Of a stretch of DNA of 64,000 nucleotides, positions 6,339-14,575 are shown one piece after another. The position numbers and the translations under genes were made by a program. Source of the DNA: Lachnospiraceae bacterium NC2004 (GTDB taxonomy: Bacteria; Bacillota; Clostridia; Lachnospirales; Lachnospiraceae); the NCBI GenBank assembly GCA_000621905.1, contig JHXB01000001.1, positions 517,800 to 581,799 on the forward strand, in the 5' to 3' direction. Below the pieces are notes generated by a model. It was not told the origin of the DNA. It saw only the letters and a list, made by a program, of their open reading frames with translations, and made no database searches. Numbering within the stretch: the stretch's first letter is position 1; each line of letters opens with the position of its first letter.

Positions 6339-7487
6339 CTAATACTCATCCAGGAAATGATGACGAACCATATTCTTCTTATAGGCAATCACTGTGTCTA
6401 AATTAACATTCTCTACACTTCTGAAAATGTTAGATTCTACAAATGGATTCTCTTTCTTAAGCGCTGCAATCAATTTCTTGGTCTCTAAGCGCTTAGATGA
6501 TGTAGTTCCATCCTCATGGCAAGTCGAACAAGTCTCTGTAAAATGACATGCACATTGAAGAAAATGCAAATCGTTATAATCACGCCAAGCACATATATCA
6601 TGCTCTCTGACAAGATATAGAGGTCTGATTAACTCCATGCCTTCAAAGTTAGTACTGTGTAATTTAGGCATCATAGTCTGAATCTGAGCTCCATATAACA
6701 TTCCCATAAGTATAGTCTCAATTACATCATCATAGTGATGTCCCAATGCAATCTTGTTGCATCCTAACTCCTTAGCCTTACTGTAAAGATATCCTCTACG
6801 CATTCTTGCACATATATAACAAGGGCTTTTGTCTATGGTATCAACTGCATTAAATATATCACTTTCAAATATTGTAATTGGAATTCCAAGAGCTTTAGCA
6901 TTACTCTCAATAAGTGCTCTGTTATCTTCATTGTATCCGGGATCCATTACAAGAAATGTAAGTTCAAAGTTACACTTTCTGTGCTTCTTTATCTCCTGGA
7001 AGAGCTTCGCCATAAGCATAGAATCCTTACCGCCTGATATACAAACAGCAATATGATCTCCTTCTTCAATAAGCTTATATGTCTTACACGCCTTGGCAAA
7101 TGGAGTAAACAGTCTCTTATGATAAGTCTTCCTTATGCTCTCTTCTACCTTATGTTGCTTCTCTACAATGTCTTCTTCACTGGAAATCTTAGACCTTACA
7201 TACCCAATATAGCCTCCGTTAAGACTATAGCATTCATATTCTTTTAAAAATGGAAATTCATCATCAAGGTCTAGAGTTCTGCGACCTATATCGCAGTAAA
7301 AGACAAGACTTTTGCCTGACGATATGCGCTTTATCTCATCTTCTGCATTATTGCTATCACTGTCAAAATCAATAGCGATTGCCCCCGGAATCATACCGTA
7401 TGATCTAAGGCCTTCATCTCTGACATCTATCGCCACAATAGATTCTGTACCTAATCTGCTAAACTCTTCACATGTAATCTCATTCAT
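6339..7487 (-). CDS. Rhodanese-PP-loop fusion, TtcA-like tRNA sulfurtransferase
   Basis: 382 residues in two domains. Residues ~1-100 form a rhodanese-like domain with the persulfide-bearing Cys65 in FYCDIGRR. Residues ~125-350 are a TtcA/TilS-superfamily PP-loop ATPase with SGGKDS at 151-156, the Cys pair CYIC at 223-226 (the position of the iron-sulfur Cys pair in TtcA), GHHYDDVIETI near 249 and a Cys-rich CACHFTETCSTC segment. Known TtcA thiolates cytidine 32 in tRNA using an external sulfur donor; here the donor module is fused on. Inference: a one-chain sulfur relay for tRNA thiolation. The ATG is used with only a weak GAGAT ribosome binding site. Confidence 0.8.
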   Translation of the reverse strand: MNEITCEEFSRLGTESIVAIDVRDEGLRSYGMIPGAIAIDFDSDSNNAEDEIKRISSGKSLVFYCDIGRRTLDLDDEFPFLKEYECYSLNGGYIGYVRSKISSEEDIVEKQHKVEESIRKTYHKRLFTPFAKACKTYKLIEEGDHIAVCISGGKDSMLMAKLFQEIKKHRKCNFELTFLVMDPGYNEDNRALIESNAKALGIPITIFESDIFNAVDTIDKSPCYICARMRRGYLYSKAKELGCNKIALGHHYDDVIETILMGMLYGAQIQTMMPKLHSTNFEGMELIRPLYLVREHDICAWRDYNDLHFLQCACHFTETCSTCHEDGTTSSKRLETKKLIAALKKENPFVESNIFRSVENVNLDTVIAYKKNMVRHHFLDEY

Positions 7488-7991
7488 TATCTTAATCTCA
7501 ACATTCCTATAAATAGTATTCGATTCAAATGTATAATTATATAATCCTGTATCATTTAAAACCGAATATAATAGTACTATATAATCATTGTCATTTCAAT
7601 AAGATTATCATCTTTAATAATAGGGAAATACTGAAAAGATTGCGATGAAGTGTGTACAGTCTTAGAGCATATCTTGGTATAAGGAGAGAAATGAAACTAG
7701 TCTCCGGGACATGAAGATAAGTACACCCTCTCCTATCACAATAAACGGATGGGGGTACGTTCTATTGAATATTGAGAAGTATTCTAAGACTGTAACAACA
7801 CATAGGAATCCATCGCACAAGATGAGAGGCACTATAAGTGCGACTCTATATCAAGAAACCGGTAAGCCCGGCATTCTTGCAATAAATGAAAGGTGTCCCT
7901 AAACACACTTCCCAACCAAGCCTTATATGTGGCTTTAAATCGGGAAGTGAGTATAAGGGAAAATGATGTGAAACATGGCGGTAATTCATGT
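7488..7991. other. 504-bp gap holding a recombinase remnant
   Basis: From 7488 to about 7640 there is only AT-rich DNA with nothing I recognise. A degraded recombinase fragment follows (7644-7862). Between 7906 and 7949 is a hairpin, CACTTCCC / GGGAAGTG with an inner AGCC / GGCT, which may be a weak terminator for the yneA-like gene. Confidence 0.7.
7644..7862 (+). pseudogene. Degraded tyrosine recombinase fragment
   Basis: Translating from 7644 gives DEVCTVLEHILV-stop-GEK-stop-N-stop-SPGHEDK, which aligns without gaps to residues 235-260 of the intact recombinase (DEVKVALEDYLDIRENMNPL...). After HNKRMGVRSIE the match moves to another frame, where EKYSKTVTTHRNPSHKMRG and ATLYQETG parallel the KKYSK...HKLRSTYGTALYQETG part of the active domain. 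With three in-frame stops and a frameshift it is a dead, partial copy; the Tyr end is lost. It probably reflects an old duplication or an independent element insertion. Confidence 0.8.
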
Positions 7992-8288
7992 TTATTCTTT
8001 AGTATATCTTGGAATAACCAAGTGTCTACCCGCGGTAATGTCTGTGGTTGTCAGCGAATTGATTGATCTGACCTCTTTAATATATTCCTTGATGTTCTTA
8101 TATTCATTGGAAACATTCTCTTCAGCGATAGACCATAATGTATCACCGGGCTCAATAGTAATGCTGACATAATACTTCTGTCCTACAGGCTTAGATGCGT
8201 TAGCACCTGTAACACCCCAAACAGTAAATGCAATAACTATTACAATTAAAAATGTTAAAAGGTACTTGATATTAGTTCTGTTAATCAT
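7992..8288 (-). CDS. yneA: YneA-like LysM division suppressor
   Basis: 98 residues: an N-terminal membrane anchor (~residues 8-28) and a C-terminal LysM domain (YVSITIEPGDTLWSIAEEN ... AGRHLVIPR). It is divergent from lexA, the arrangement of yneA in Bacillus, where the protein delays septation during the SOS response. The start was set at the ATG ending at 8288: a longer frame begins at 8378, but that lies inside the -35 element of the consensus promoter at 8350-8378. An SOS box (8330-8341) sits at the expected transcription start. Identity as the functional equivalent of YneA rests on architecture, context and LexA control. Confidence 0.8.
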   Translation of the reverse strand: MINRTNIKYLLTFLIVIVIAFTVWGVTGANASKPVGQKYYVSITIEPGDTLWSIAEENVSNEYKNIKEYIKEVRSINSLTTTDITAGRHLVIPRYTKE

Positions 8289-8329
8289 GGCATATCCCCG
8301 CTTTCTTAATAAAACCATACAGTAGTTCG

Positions 8330-8341
8330 GAACTCTTGTTC
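8330..8341. promoter_or_regulatory. LexA (SOS) box 1, yneA side
   Basis: GAACTCTTGTTC is an exact match to the Gram-positive SOS core GAAC-N4-GTTC. It overlies the predicted start of the yneA-like transcript. Confidence 0.85.
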
Positions 8342-8349
8342 TATATCGC

Positions 8350-8378
8350 ATTATACAGAACAGCCGTTTTATTGTCAA
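8350..8378 (-). promoter_or_regulatory. Consensus promoter of the yneA-like gene
   Basis: On the minus strand, TTGACA (8378-8373) and TATAAT (8355-8350) are perfect consensus hexamers 17 bp apart. Such a strong promoter needs tight repression, which fits the SOS box directly downstream. Confidence 0.85.
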
Positions 8379-8401
8379 GTACTTTTTCGTAATTTTGTTC
8401 G

Positions 8402-8413
8402 GAAAAATTGTTC
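8402..8413. promoter_or_regulatory. LexA (SOS) box 2, one mismatch
   Basis: GAAAAATTGTTC matches GAAC-N4-GTTC except for one base. It lies between the two divergent promoters and shares the TTCGGAA flank of the other boxes. Confidence 0.55.
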
Positions 8414-8424
8414 GAGAAATTTCG

Positions 8425-8436
8425 GAACATTTGTTT
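8425..8436. promoter_or_regulatory. LexA (SOS) box 3, lexA side
   Basis: GAACATTTGTTT is one base from the core and overlaps the lexA -35 hexamer, so binding would repress lexA itself. Confidence 0.7.
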
Positions 8437-8462
8437 ACAAATGAAATAAGATGTGATATAAT
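8434..8462 (+). promoter_or_regulatory. lexA promoter
   Basis: TTTACA (8434-8439) and TATAAT (8457-8462) with 17 bp between them, 42 bp before the lexA start codon. The -35 overlaps SOS box 3. Confidence 0.75.
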
Positions 8463-8504
8463 TACATCATGTTATTTATGTAATATACGAAAGGAGTTAT
8501 TTGT

Positions 8505-9152
8505 ATGAAAGGTAATATAACAGCTAAACAACAAGAGATTTTAGATTGTATCAAGAACGCTATATTAGCCAAGGGTTATCCACCTTCTGTAAGAGAGATA
8601 TGTACTGTAGTTAATCTTAAGTCTACATCTTCAGTACACGCTCATCTTGAGACTTTAGAGAAGAACGGATATATCAAGCGTGATCCGACCAAGTCAAGAA
8701 CCATCGAGATTCTTGATGACAGCTTCAACCTTGCAAGACGCGAGATTGTCAATATACCTATAGTTGGCAATGTTGCTGCAGGTCAGCCATTACTCGCAGA
8801 ACAGAATATTGAAGACTACTTCCCTCTTCTGCCTACATTTATTAAGAAGAATGACACATTCATGCTTAAGGTTAGAGGCGACAGTATGATTAACTGTGGC
8901 ATCTTTGACGGTGATTTACTTATGGTTGAGAAGACTTCTGAAGCCAGAGACGGCGAGATTGTTGTCGCAATCATAGATAGTGGCGCGACAGTCAAGAGAT
9001 TTTACAGAGAGTCAGGTCATATCAGATTACAGCCTGAGAACGACTCTATGGATCCTATTATCGTCGAGAATTGCGAGATTTGCGGTAGAGTTCTTGGTTT
9101 ATTCAGAACAGGCATCGAGTATGATGTTAAGCGTCTCTCAGAATTTGAATAA
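8505..9152 (+). CDS. lexA: SOS-response transcriptional repressor LexA
   Basis: 215 residues. The N-terminal winged helix (residues ~1-70, with PPSVREICTVVNLKSTSSVHAHL) binds SOS boxes; the C-terminal S24 domain self-cleaves when stimulated by RecA filaments. The cleavage site Ala92-Gly93 in NVAAGQP, catalytic Ser127 in RGDSM and general-base Lys164 in ATVKRF are all present, so the protein should be inducible. It is divergent from the yneA-like gene with three SOS boxes between them and ends at a strong terminator. Confidence 0.97.
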   Translation: MKGNITAKQQEILDCIKNAILAKGYPPSVREICTVVNLKSTSSVHAHLETLEKNGYIKRDPTKSRTIEILDDSFNLARREIVNIPIVGNVAAGQPLLAEQNIEDYFPLLPTFIKKNDTFMLKVRGDSMINCGIFDGDLLMVEKTSEARDGEIVVAIIDSGATVKRFYRESGHIRLQPENDSMDPIIVENCEICGRVLGLFRTGIEYDVKRLSEFE

Positions 9153-9179
9153 TTCTTCATCAATTACATACCAATACTT

Positions 9180-9207
9180 AAAGCCGGAGAATCAATCTCC
9201 GGCTTTT
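9180..9207 (+). terminator. lexA terminator
   Basis: AAAGCCGGAGA / TCTCCGGCTTT forms an 11-bp perfect stem with a 5-nt loop ending in a T-tract. Confidence 0.85.
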
Positions 9208-9230
9208 ATAGAATGATAAAGAGAAGTTAT

Positions 9231-9258
9231 ATGGGATAAAATCAGCATTTTATCCCAT
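9231..9258. terminator. Hairpin downstream of the YhgE-like gene
   Basis: ATGGGATAAAAT / ATTTTATCCCAT is a perfect 12-bp stem with a 4-nt CAGC loop, 13 bp beyond the stop of the minus-strand gene. There is no good U-tract, so it may act as a weak terminator or RNA end protector. Confidence 0.5.
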
Positions 9259-9271
9259 GAGTAAAGCTTAA

Positions 9272-11587
9272 TTACTTCTTGACTGCTTCAGTCTCAATTA
9301 TGAATTTAACTTCACCTTTAGCTTTATCACTTAATTTAGTAAATGTCTGATACTCCTCTCCTGCTTTCTTAACTGCCTCGACTCTGTCAAGAAGCTCCTT
9401 GAGGTCCTTATCAACAGTATCATAAAGTACTTTGATACCCTGCTTGTCGAACTCAATCATGCCGTCGTTAAGCTTATTAGAACCATCGTCCAAGTCTCCG
9501 ATACCATCTGATAAGAGGTCGGTAGCATTTGACAAAGTCTTACCACCTTTAACAAGCTTAGTTGCTCCGGTTTTAAGTGCCAATATACCGTTCTTAAGCT
9601 GGTTAGAACCGGTTGAAAGCTTAGAAGTACCTGCCTTAAGCTTATCAGCTCCGTCATATATGCTGTTGGCGCCTTCATTTAACTTGCCGACACCTTCTCT
9701 AAATGAATCCGCTCCGCTTGAAAGCTTATCAGAGCCTTTAGCTAAAGCATCTGCGCCATCTTTTAATGTTGAAGCATCTCCACCCTCATTTTTATAAGAA
9801 TCGCTGTAAGACAGGGCTTTGTCTACATCCTTCTGAGAATCGTCTAACTGCTTGTTAAGATATACACCGAGATCTCCTAAAGCACCCTTTACGCCATTAG
9901 CTGCGCTATCGCCTAATGCAGCCTGTACATTAGCTCCAATTGTTTCTGTAAGCTTCTTAGACTGTGCACTTGAAGGGTCGGCAGCAGCTGCTTTGATATT
10001 CTTAGAAACACCGTCTGCAATCTGGTTTCCGAGCATATCGGTAAATGTTGTATTGCTAAGGAGCTTGCTCAATGTAGGAATCTCCTCCTCAGTAATAACG
10101 CCTGCTTTTACTAGTTGTTTGGCAAATGCAGTCGCCTTGGCAGAATCTGAAACATTTGCCCTGATTGACGAACCGATTGTCTTGCCACTCTCTCCTACGC
10201 TGTCTGCAATAGAAGTGACGATTGAAGATGATGCAGTCTTAGCTGCTGTTGAAGCAGCTGTATTAACTGCGTCAGTCACGGTCTTTGAAAGAGAAGGAGC
10301 AGTCTTGGTTGCGATATATTCCTCTGTGTCTTTCTTACTTGTTGCAACTCCATCGTCAAATGTCTTCTTAAATGTATCAATGCCCTCACTTAAACCATCG
10401 GCACCACTCTTAAGTGAATTGGCACCTTTCTTGATAGAATCTGCACCATCATCTAACTGGTTGGTACCATCCTTGAATGACTTAGCACCTTTCTTTAACT
10501 CAGCAACACCCTTATCAAGATTCTTAGCACCACTTGAAAGGCTTGTCGCACCGTCATAAAGCTTGTCTGCTCCGTCACCTGCGCTGTTAAGTCCCTTAAC
10601 GAGTGTCTTAACACCGTCTGAATACTCAGAGAACTTGTCATTAAGCTTGTCTGCGCCCTTCTTTAACTCACCGGTACCGTCAACCAACTGATTAGAAGCA
10701 TCATTAAGTTCTTCCAAATCATCCTTAATATCATCAATCGAATTAACATTGGTAATATCGACAGTATCTAAAAGATTAGTAGAAATAACAGTCATTGTAA
10801 TATCAAGCTTGAATTTATCAGCTTTAGCCTTAACAGTCACAGACTCAGGAATATCAACATCCTTGGTAGAATCAAAATCCTCTAATTTCAAGCTGTCTGA
10901 AAGCCCAGGCATCGCGTATCCGACAATTATGCTCTTATCGCCATCAGATATAACCTTACCGTTATCAACAGAAACATTTGAAAAATTCTTACCCTTAAGA
11001 ATCATACCACTCATTACGGTAAACGGAATATTAACAGTGTATTCCTTGTTGTCAACCTTAACCTTCTTGGTCTCTTTGTTCTTATAGTCAAATGTTATCT
11101 CAACGTCACCACTCTGGCCCGCAATCTCCTCTGCACTAACCTTTTTACCATTTAATTTATAAGAAATATTAACATCAACAGGAAGCTCTTTATCTGTCGT
11201 TCCCTGATAGTAAATGTCATTGCCTTTAGCCTGCCATTTCATGGTATCAGCGGAACCCTCGTACTCTTCCTTACCCTTAACATTTTTAATGTCATTAAGA
11301 TCGGAAGCGTCCTCTAAAACATCAGCGCCATTAGGGTTCTTAAGCCAATCAGAAACAGTAATCTCTGTCACACCACCATTGGCATCCGCCTTAACATAAA
11401 CAGTCTCTGATTTATCAACATCGTCACCGCTCTTAGTTGAATCAACTACATCTATAAGCTGACTTTTATCTTCTTTGGTAGCGTTAGCGATAACATTTGA
11501 ACTAGTTATACTAGATACGTTACAGAATGAAAATGCTACCGCAATCGCCATAACTATTGCCAAAACTCTCTTATAAACTGTCTTCAT
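9272..11587 (-). CDS. YhgE/Pip-like secreted repeat protein
   Basis: 771 residues. A signal peptide covers ~1-37. Two long tracts (~residues 300-410 and ~600-720 by inspection) consist of degenerate seven-residue repeats of the form GAxxLxxG (GADKLYDGATSLSSGAKNL), the hallmark of the YhgE/Pip group and related MMPL-associated proteins. The intervening region is Ala/Thr rich and helical. Unlike full YhgE proteins there is no C-terminal membrane domain: the transport function is on the neighbouring MMPL gene 27 bp upstream. Inference: an extracytoplasmic, rod-like partner of that transporter, co-regulated by the divergent TetR protein. Substrate unknown. Confidence 0.8.
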   Translation of the reverse strand: MKTVYKRVLAIVMAIAVAFSFCNVSSITSSNVIANATKEDKSQLIDVVDSTKSGDDVDKSETVYVKADANGGVTEITVSDWLKNPNGADVLEDASDLNDIKNVKGKEEYEGSADTMKWQAKGNDIYYQGTTDKELPVDVNISYKLNGKKVSAEEIAGQSGDVEITFDYKNKETKKVKVDNKEYTVNIPFTVMSGMILKGKNFSNVSVDNGKVISDGDKSIIVGYAMPGLSDSLKLEDFDSTKDVDIPESVTVKAKADKFKLDITMTVISTNLLDTVDITNVNSIDDIKDDLEELNDASNQLVDGTGELKKGADKLNDKFSEYSDGVKTLVKGLNSAGDGADKLYDGATSLSSGAKNLDKGVAELKKGAKSFKDGTNQLDDGADSIKKGANSLKSGADGLSEGIDTFKKTFDDGVATSKKDTEEYIATKTAPSLSKTVTDAVNTAASTAAKTASSSIVTSIADSVGESGKTIGSSIRANVSDSAKATAFAKQLVKAGVITEEEIPTLSKLLSNTTFTDMLGNQIADGVSKNIKAAAADPSSAQSKKLTETIGANVQAALGDSAANGVKGALGDLGVYLNKQLDDSQKDVDKALSYSDSYKNEGGDASTLKDGADALAKGSDKLSSGADSFREGVGKLNEGANSIYDGADKLKAGTSKLSTGSNQLKNGILALKTGATKLVKGGKTLSNATDLLSDGIGDLDDGSNKLNDGMIEFDKQGIKVLYDTVDKDLKELLDRVEAVKKAGEEYQTFTKLSDKAKGEVKFIIETEAVKK

Positions 11588-11614
11588 AAGTAAGACTCCT
11601 TTCTATCATTCATA

Positions 11615-13723
11615 TTATGCTTCTATAGAAGTGTTCTTAGGATTAATATTGTTGTCCTTAGAAATAAATCCAACACTGGTCACACATATAACCTTGTCAA
11701 ATATCATAAACATCGAAGGAAGGATAAGAAGCACAACAAACATACTTACAATCGCACCTCTTGACATCAGTATACATAATGAACTGATCATATCTATCTT
11801 CGAATAGAAACCTACACCGAATGTAGCCGAGAAAAATGACAGCGCACTTACAATAATTGAATCAATAGATGCGCCATGAGCAATCAAAACAGCTTCCTTC
11901 TTGCTCTTACCAAGTCCTCTCTCCTTCTTATAACGGGTAGTCATCAATATAGCATAATCCACTGTCGAACCAAGCTGGATAGTTCCTATAACAATCGAAG
12001 CAACGAACGGAAGCTTCGTACCAGTAAGATAAGGAATACCCATATTAATAAATATAGCAAACTCAATAGTTGCAACAAGAATAATCGGAAGTGATATTGA
12101 TTTGAAAATGAATAATATCAATATAAAGATAACTCCGATTGAAACAATGCTAACCGTCTTAAAATCTTTATCTGTAATATCAATAAGATCTTTGGTACAA
12201 GGTGCCTCGCCGACCAACATACCGTTCTTGTCGTAAGACTTGATAATATCTGAAAGAACTGAGCACTGCTTATTAACTTCATCCGATGCAACCTTGTATT
12301 CAGTTCCTGCAAGAATCATCTTGTAATCTTCACTCTCAAATATCTCTTTGATTCTGTCAGGAAGCATGTCCTTAGGAATTGTAGGCCCTACAATGCTGTC
12401 TAAGCCGATAACAAATGACATTCCGTCAACATCCTCAATCTTATCGCACATTTCTCTGACTTCTTTATCATCAATTGATGAATCGATAAGTATCATATCA
12501 ACAGCGTTCATGTTAAACTGTTCGGAAAGTTTTTCATTTGCCTGAATACACTCTAATTCCTTAGGAAGTGTCGAGTCAAGATTGTAATAAACTCCTGTGC
12601 TTTTGTAACAATATATTGCAGGAACGATAAGTACAATCAGAAGAACCGCAAATATAACATAATGCTTAGTTACAAATCTTGATGCAAATTCAAAACTTGG
12701 AAGCAAGGTCTTATGAGATGTCTTCTCAATCGCCTTGTCAAATATCATAATCATTGAAGGAAGCACGGTAACGCAAGCAACAACACCGATTAATACACCC
12801 TTAGCCATGACTATTCCAAGATCAAGCCCCAACGTAAAGCTCATAAAACATAGGGAAATGAAACCTGCAATCGTAGTAAATGAACTACCGAACACCGATG
12901 TAAATGTATTAGATATCGCATGTCCCATTGCTCTATCTTTCTCACCCGGATATCTCTCCTGATATTCCTTGTAGCTGTGCCACAAGAAGATTGAATAATC
13001 CATTGTAACTCCGAGCTGCAACACCGCGGTAAGAGCCTTGGTGATATATGAAATCTGTCCCATAAAAAGATTGGTACCAAGATTATATACTATAGCCATT
13101 CCTATACTTAACAAGAACAACAACGGGATAATAAATGAATCCATTGTAAGCGATAATACAAGAAATGATAAAGCAACCGCTATAGCAACATATATCGGTG
13201 TCTCCTTATCGCAAAGATCCTTAGTATCGGTAACCACTGCTGACATACCGCTTACGTAAACCTGAGTCTTAGTAAGCTTTCTGATATCCTTAATAGCTTG
13301 CATTGTCTCAGAATCAGAAGTTCCGGTGTCATAAGTAATCATCATCATCGTTGAATCACCGTTATTGAACTTGTTATAAAGCTCATCGGGAATCATACTC
13401 ATTGGCATCGATAAATCTGCAAATGAGTCATACCACACAACCTTATTGACGTGGTCAACATCCTCAATCTTCTTCTTAAGTTTCGAAACATCCTGAAGCT
13501 CCATCCCGTCAACCATAACCATTGAAAAAGCTCCGGTTCCAAACTCATCAAGCATGATGTCCTGTCCAACCATAGTCTCTATATCCTTAGGAAGATATGA
13601 TAAGATATCATAATTAACCTTAGTCTTAAGATAACCGATTGCAGCAGGAATAAGTAATATAAGCGAGATAATGAATATTGGAACTCTGAACTTCACAATA
13701 CCCTTTCCTATCTTAACGCCCAT
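11615..13723 (-). CDS. MMPL-family (RND superfamily) transporter
   Basis: About 702 residues with the duplicated six-helix architecture of MMPL/RND exporters. Each half has the signature around the proton-relay Asp: QLGVTMDYSIFL in the first and QLGSTVDYAILM in the second. Large extracytoplasmic loops follow TM1 and TM7. The frame extends upstream to a TTG at 13771, but that lies in the operator region; the ATG at 13723 follows AAGGAGGC at ideal spacing and is chosen. Relatives export lipids or amphiphiles. With the YhgE-like partner it forms an operon divergent from tetR. Two TGACC-N3-GGTCA operators govern the promoter. Confidence 0.9.
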   Translation of the reverse strand: MGVKIGKGIVKFRVPIFIISLILLIPAAIGYLKTKVNYDILSYLPKDIETMVGQDIMLDEFGTGAFSMVMVDGMELQDVSKLKKKIEDVDHVNKVVWYDSFADLSMPMSMIPDELYNKFNNGDSTMMMITYDTGTSDSETMQAIKDIRKLTKTQVYVSGMSAVVTDTKDLCDKETPIYVAIAVALSFLVLSLTMDSFIIPLLFLLSIGMAIVYNLGTNLFMGQISYITKALTAVLQLGVTMDYSIFLWHSYKEYQERYPGEKDRAMGHAISNTFTSVFGSSFTTIAGFISLCFMSFTLGLDLGIVMAKGVLIGVVACVTVLPSMIMIFDKAIEKTSHKTLLPSFEFASRFVTKHYVIFAVLLIVLIVPAIYCYKSTGVYYNLDSTLPKELECIQANEKLSEQFNMNAVDMILIDSSIDDKEVREMCDKIEDVDGMSFVIGLDSIVGPTIPKDMLPDRIKEIFESEDYKMILAGTEYKVASDEVNKQCSVLSDIIKSYDKNGMLVGEAPCTKDLIDITDKDFKTVSIVSIGVIFILILFIFKSISLPIILVATIEFAIFINMGIPYLTGTKLPFVASIVIGTIQLGSTVDYAILMTTRYKKERGLGKSKKEAVLIAHGASIDSIIVSALSFFSATFGVGFYSKIDMISSLCILMSRGAIVSMFVVLLILPSMFMIFDKVICVTSVGFISKDNNINPKNTSIEA

Positions 13724-13764
13724 AAAATACGCCTCCTTAAATAAATTCTCTTTATCAGCATAAA

Positions 13765-13777
13765 TGACCAACGGTCA
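13765..13777. promoter_or_regulatory. TetR operator 1
   Basis: TGACCAACGGTCA: perfect 5-bp arms around a 3-bp centre. It lies downstream of the MMPL promoter, where a bound repressor would block elongation or initiation. Confidence 0.8.
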
Positions 13778-13792
13778 TTTCTTGTTACCGGT

Positions 13793-13821
13793 ATACTAAC
13801 ACAAAAATGACCATCGGTCAA
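13793..13821 (-). promoter_or_regulatory. Promoter of the MMPL-YhgE operon
   Basis: On the minus strand TTGACC (13821-13816) and TAGTAT (13798-13793) are 17 bp apart. The -35 lies inside operator 2. Confidence 0.6.
13808..13820. promoter_or_regulatory. TetR operator 2
   Basis: TGACCATCGGTCA, the same palindrome as operator 1 with one changed centre base, 43 bp away. It overlaps the MMPL -35 and lies 9 bp before the tetR -35, so one site can regulate both directions. Confidence 0.8.
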
Positions 13822-13829
13822 TATTTATT

Positions 13830-13857
13830 TTGACATTTTACAAAAAAAATGTATAAT
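13830..13857 (+). promoter_or_regulatory. tetR promoter
   Basis: TTGACA (13830-13835) and TATAAT (13852-13857), perfect hexamers with a 16-bp spacer. It places transcription start near 13864 and so excludes the upstream ATG at 13849. Confidence 0.8.
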
Positions 13858-13890
13858 GAGATAATAAAGCAAATGAAAAGGATTGATTTT

Positions 13891-14514
13891 ATGGCAGGTA
13901 TAACCAAATCTAAGATAGAGGTTAAGAAGCAACATAAGCTTGAAACACTCTACAACAAAGCATTTGAATTATTTACAACCAAGGGGTTTTCTAAGACCTC
14001 AATCTCAGATATCGTGTCAAATGCAGGAGTTGCCAAAGGCACATTCTATCTTTACTTTAAAGATAAATACGATATCAGAAATAAATTAATTGCCAAAAAG
14101 GGGCAAGAGATCTGTAACAAGGCATATGAAGTTGTCAATAACAGTGAGAATGCAGATAAATTGGAAGACAGGGTTATAATATTTACTGACAGCGTAATCA
14201 ACCAGTTCGTTGAAGACACTTTGATGCTTAGATTTATCGCCAAGAATCTTAATTACGGCGTGATTCATCAGGCCTTGGCAGATGAGACGGTCACTGAAGC
14301 AGGCGGATTTAATATTGCCAAGCTCTATCAGCATGTTCAAGAGACGACAGATGTAAGATTCAAGTCACCTGAGATTGCAATATATATGATTGTAGAGTTG
14401 GTGAGCGGTACATGTTATACTTCTATATTAGAAGAAAAGCCCGTCCCAATCGACGAGCTTAAACCACACTTATTTGAAGCGATAAGAGCCATAATGGCTT
14501 CACAGATAATATAA
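13891..14514 (+). CDS. TetR/AcrR-family repressor
   Basis: About 207 residues. The N-terminal helix-turn-helix domain is clear: YNKAFELFTTKGFSKTSISDIVSNAGVAK then GTFYLYFKDK. The C-terminal ligand-binding domain is divergent, as usual. The frame contains an earlier ATG at 13849, but this overlaps the -10 element; the ATG at 13891 with AAAAGG upstream is the likely start. It probably represses itself and the divergent MMPL-YhgE operon through the TGACC-N3-GGTCA sites. The inducer is likely a substrate of the transporter, by analogy with other TetR-exporter pairs. Confidence 0.9.
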   Translation: MAGITKSKIEVKKQHKLETLYNKAFELFTTKGFSKTSISDIVSNAGVAKGTFYLYFKDKYDIRNKLIAKKGQEICNKAYEVVNNSENADKLEDRVIIFTDSVINQFVEDTLMLRFIAKNLNYGVIHQALADETVTEAGGFNIAKLYQHVQETTDVRFKSPEIAIYMIVELVSGTCYTSILEEKPVPIDELKPHLFEAIRAIMASQII

Positions 14515-14516
14515 TA

Positions 14517-14549
14517 AAGACCTGTGGGCACATTCCCACAGGCCTTTAT
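14517..14549. terminator. Terminator between convergent tetR and the 14576 gene
   Basis: CCTGTGGG / CCCACAGG with a 6-nt loop, flanked by AAAGA and CCTTTATAT. It probably serves tetR and may work in both directions. Confidence 0.7.
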
Positions 14550-14575
14550 ATATCCTTCGCTTAACCTAAGAATCT

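Noticed and set aside
5184..7862. Prophage or integrative element
   Set aside because: An intact recombinase and a fossil copy, but no structural, replication or mobilisation genes and no recognisable attachment duplication.
8289..8378. N-terminal extension of the LysM gene
   Set aside because: The extended start lies in the -35 box of a consensus promoter, so it is not in the mRNA.
9852..10559. 235-codon plus-strand ORF inside the YhgE-like gene
   Set aside because: It is antisense to the repeat protein and merely mirrors its biased codon pattern; no ribosome binding site or known domain.
13724..13771. Longer MMPL N-terminus from TTG at 13771
   Set aside because: That start overlaps a TetR operator, and the ATG at 13723 has a much better ribosome binding site.
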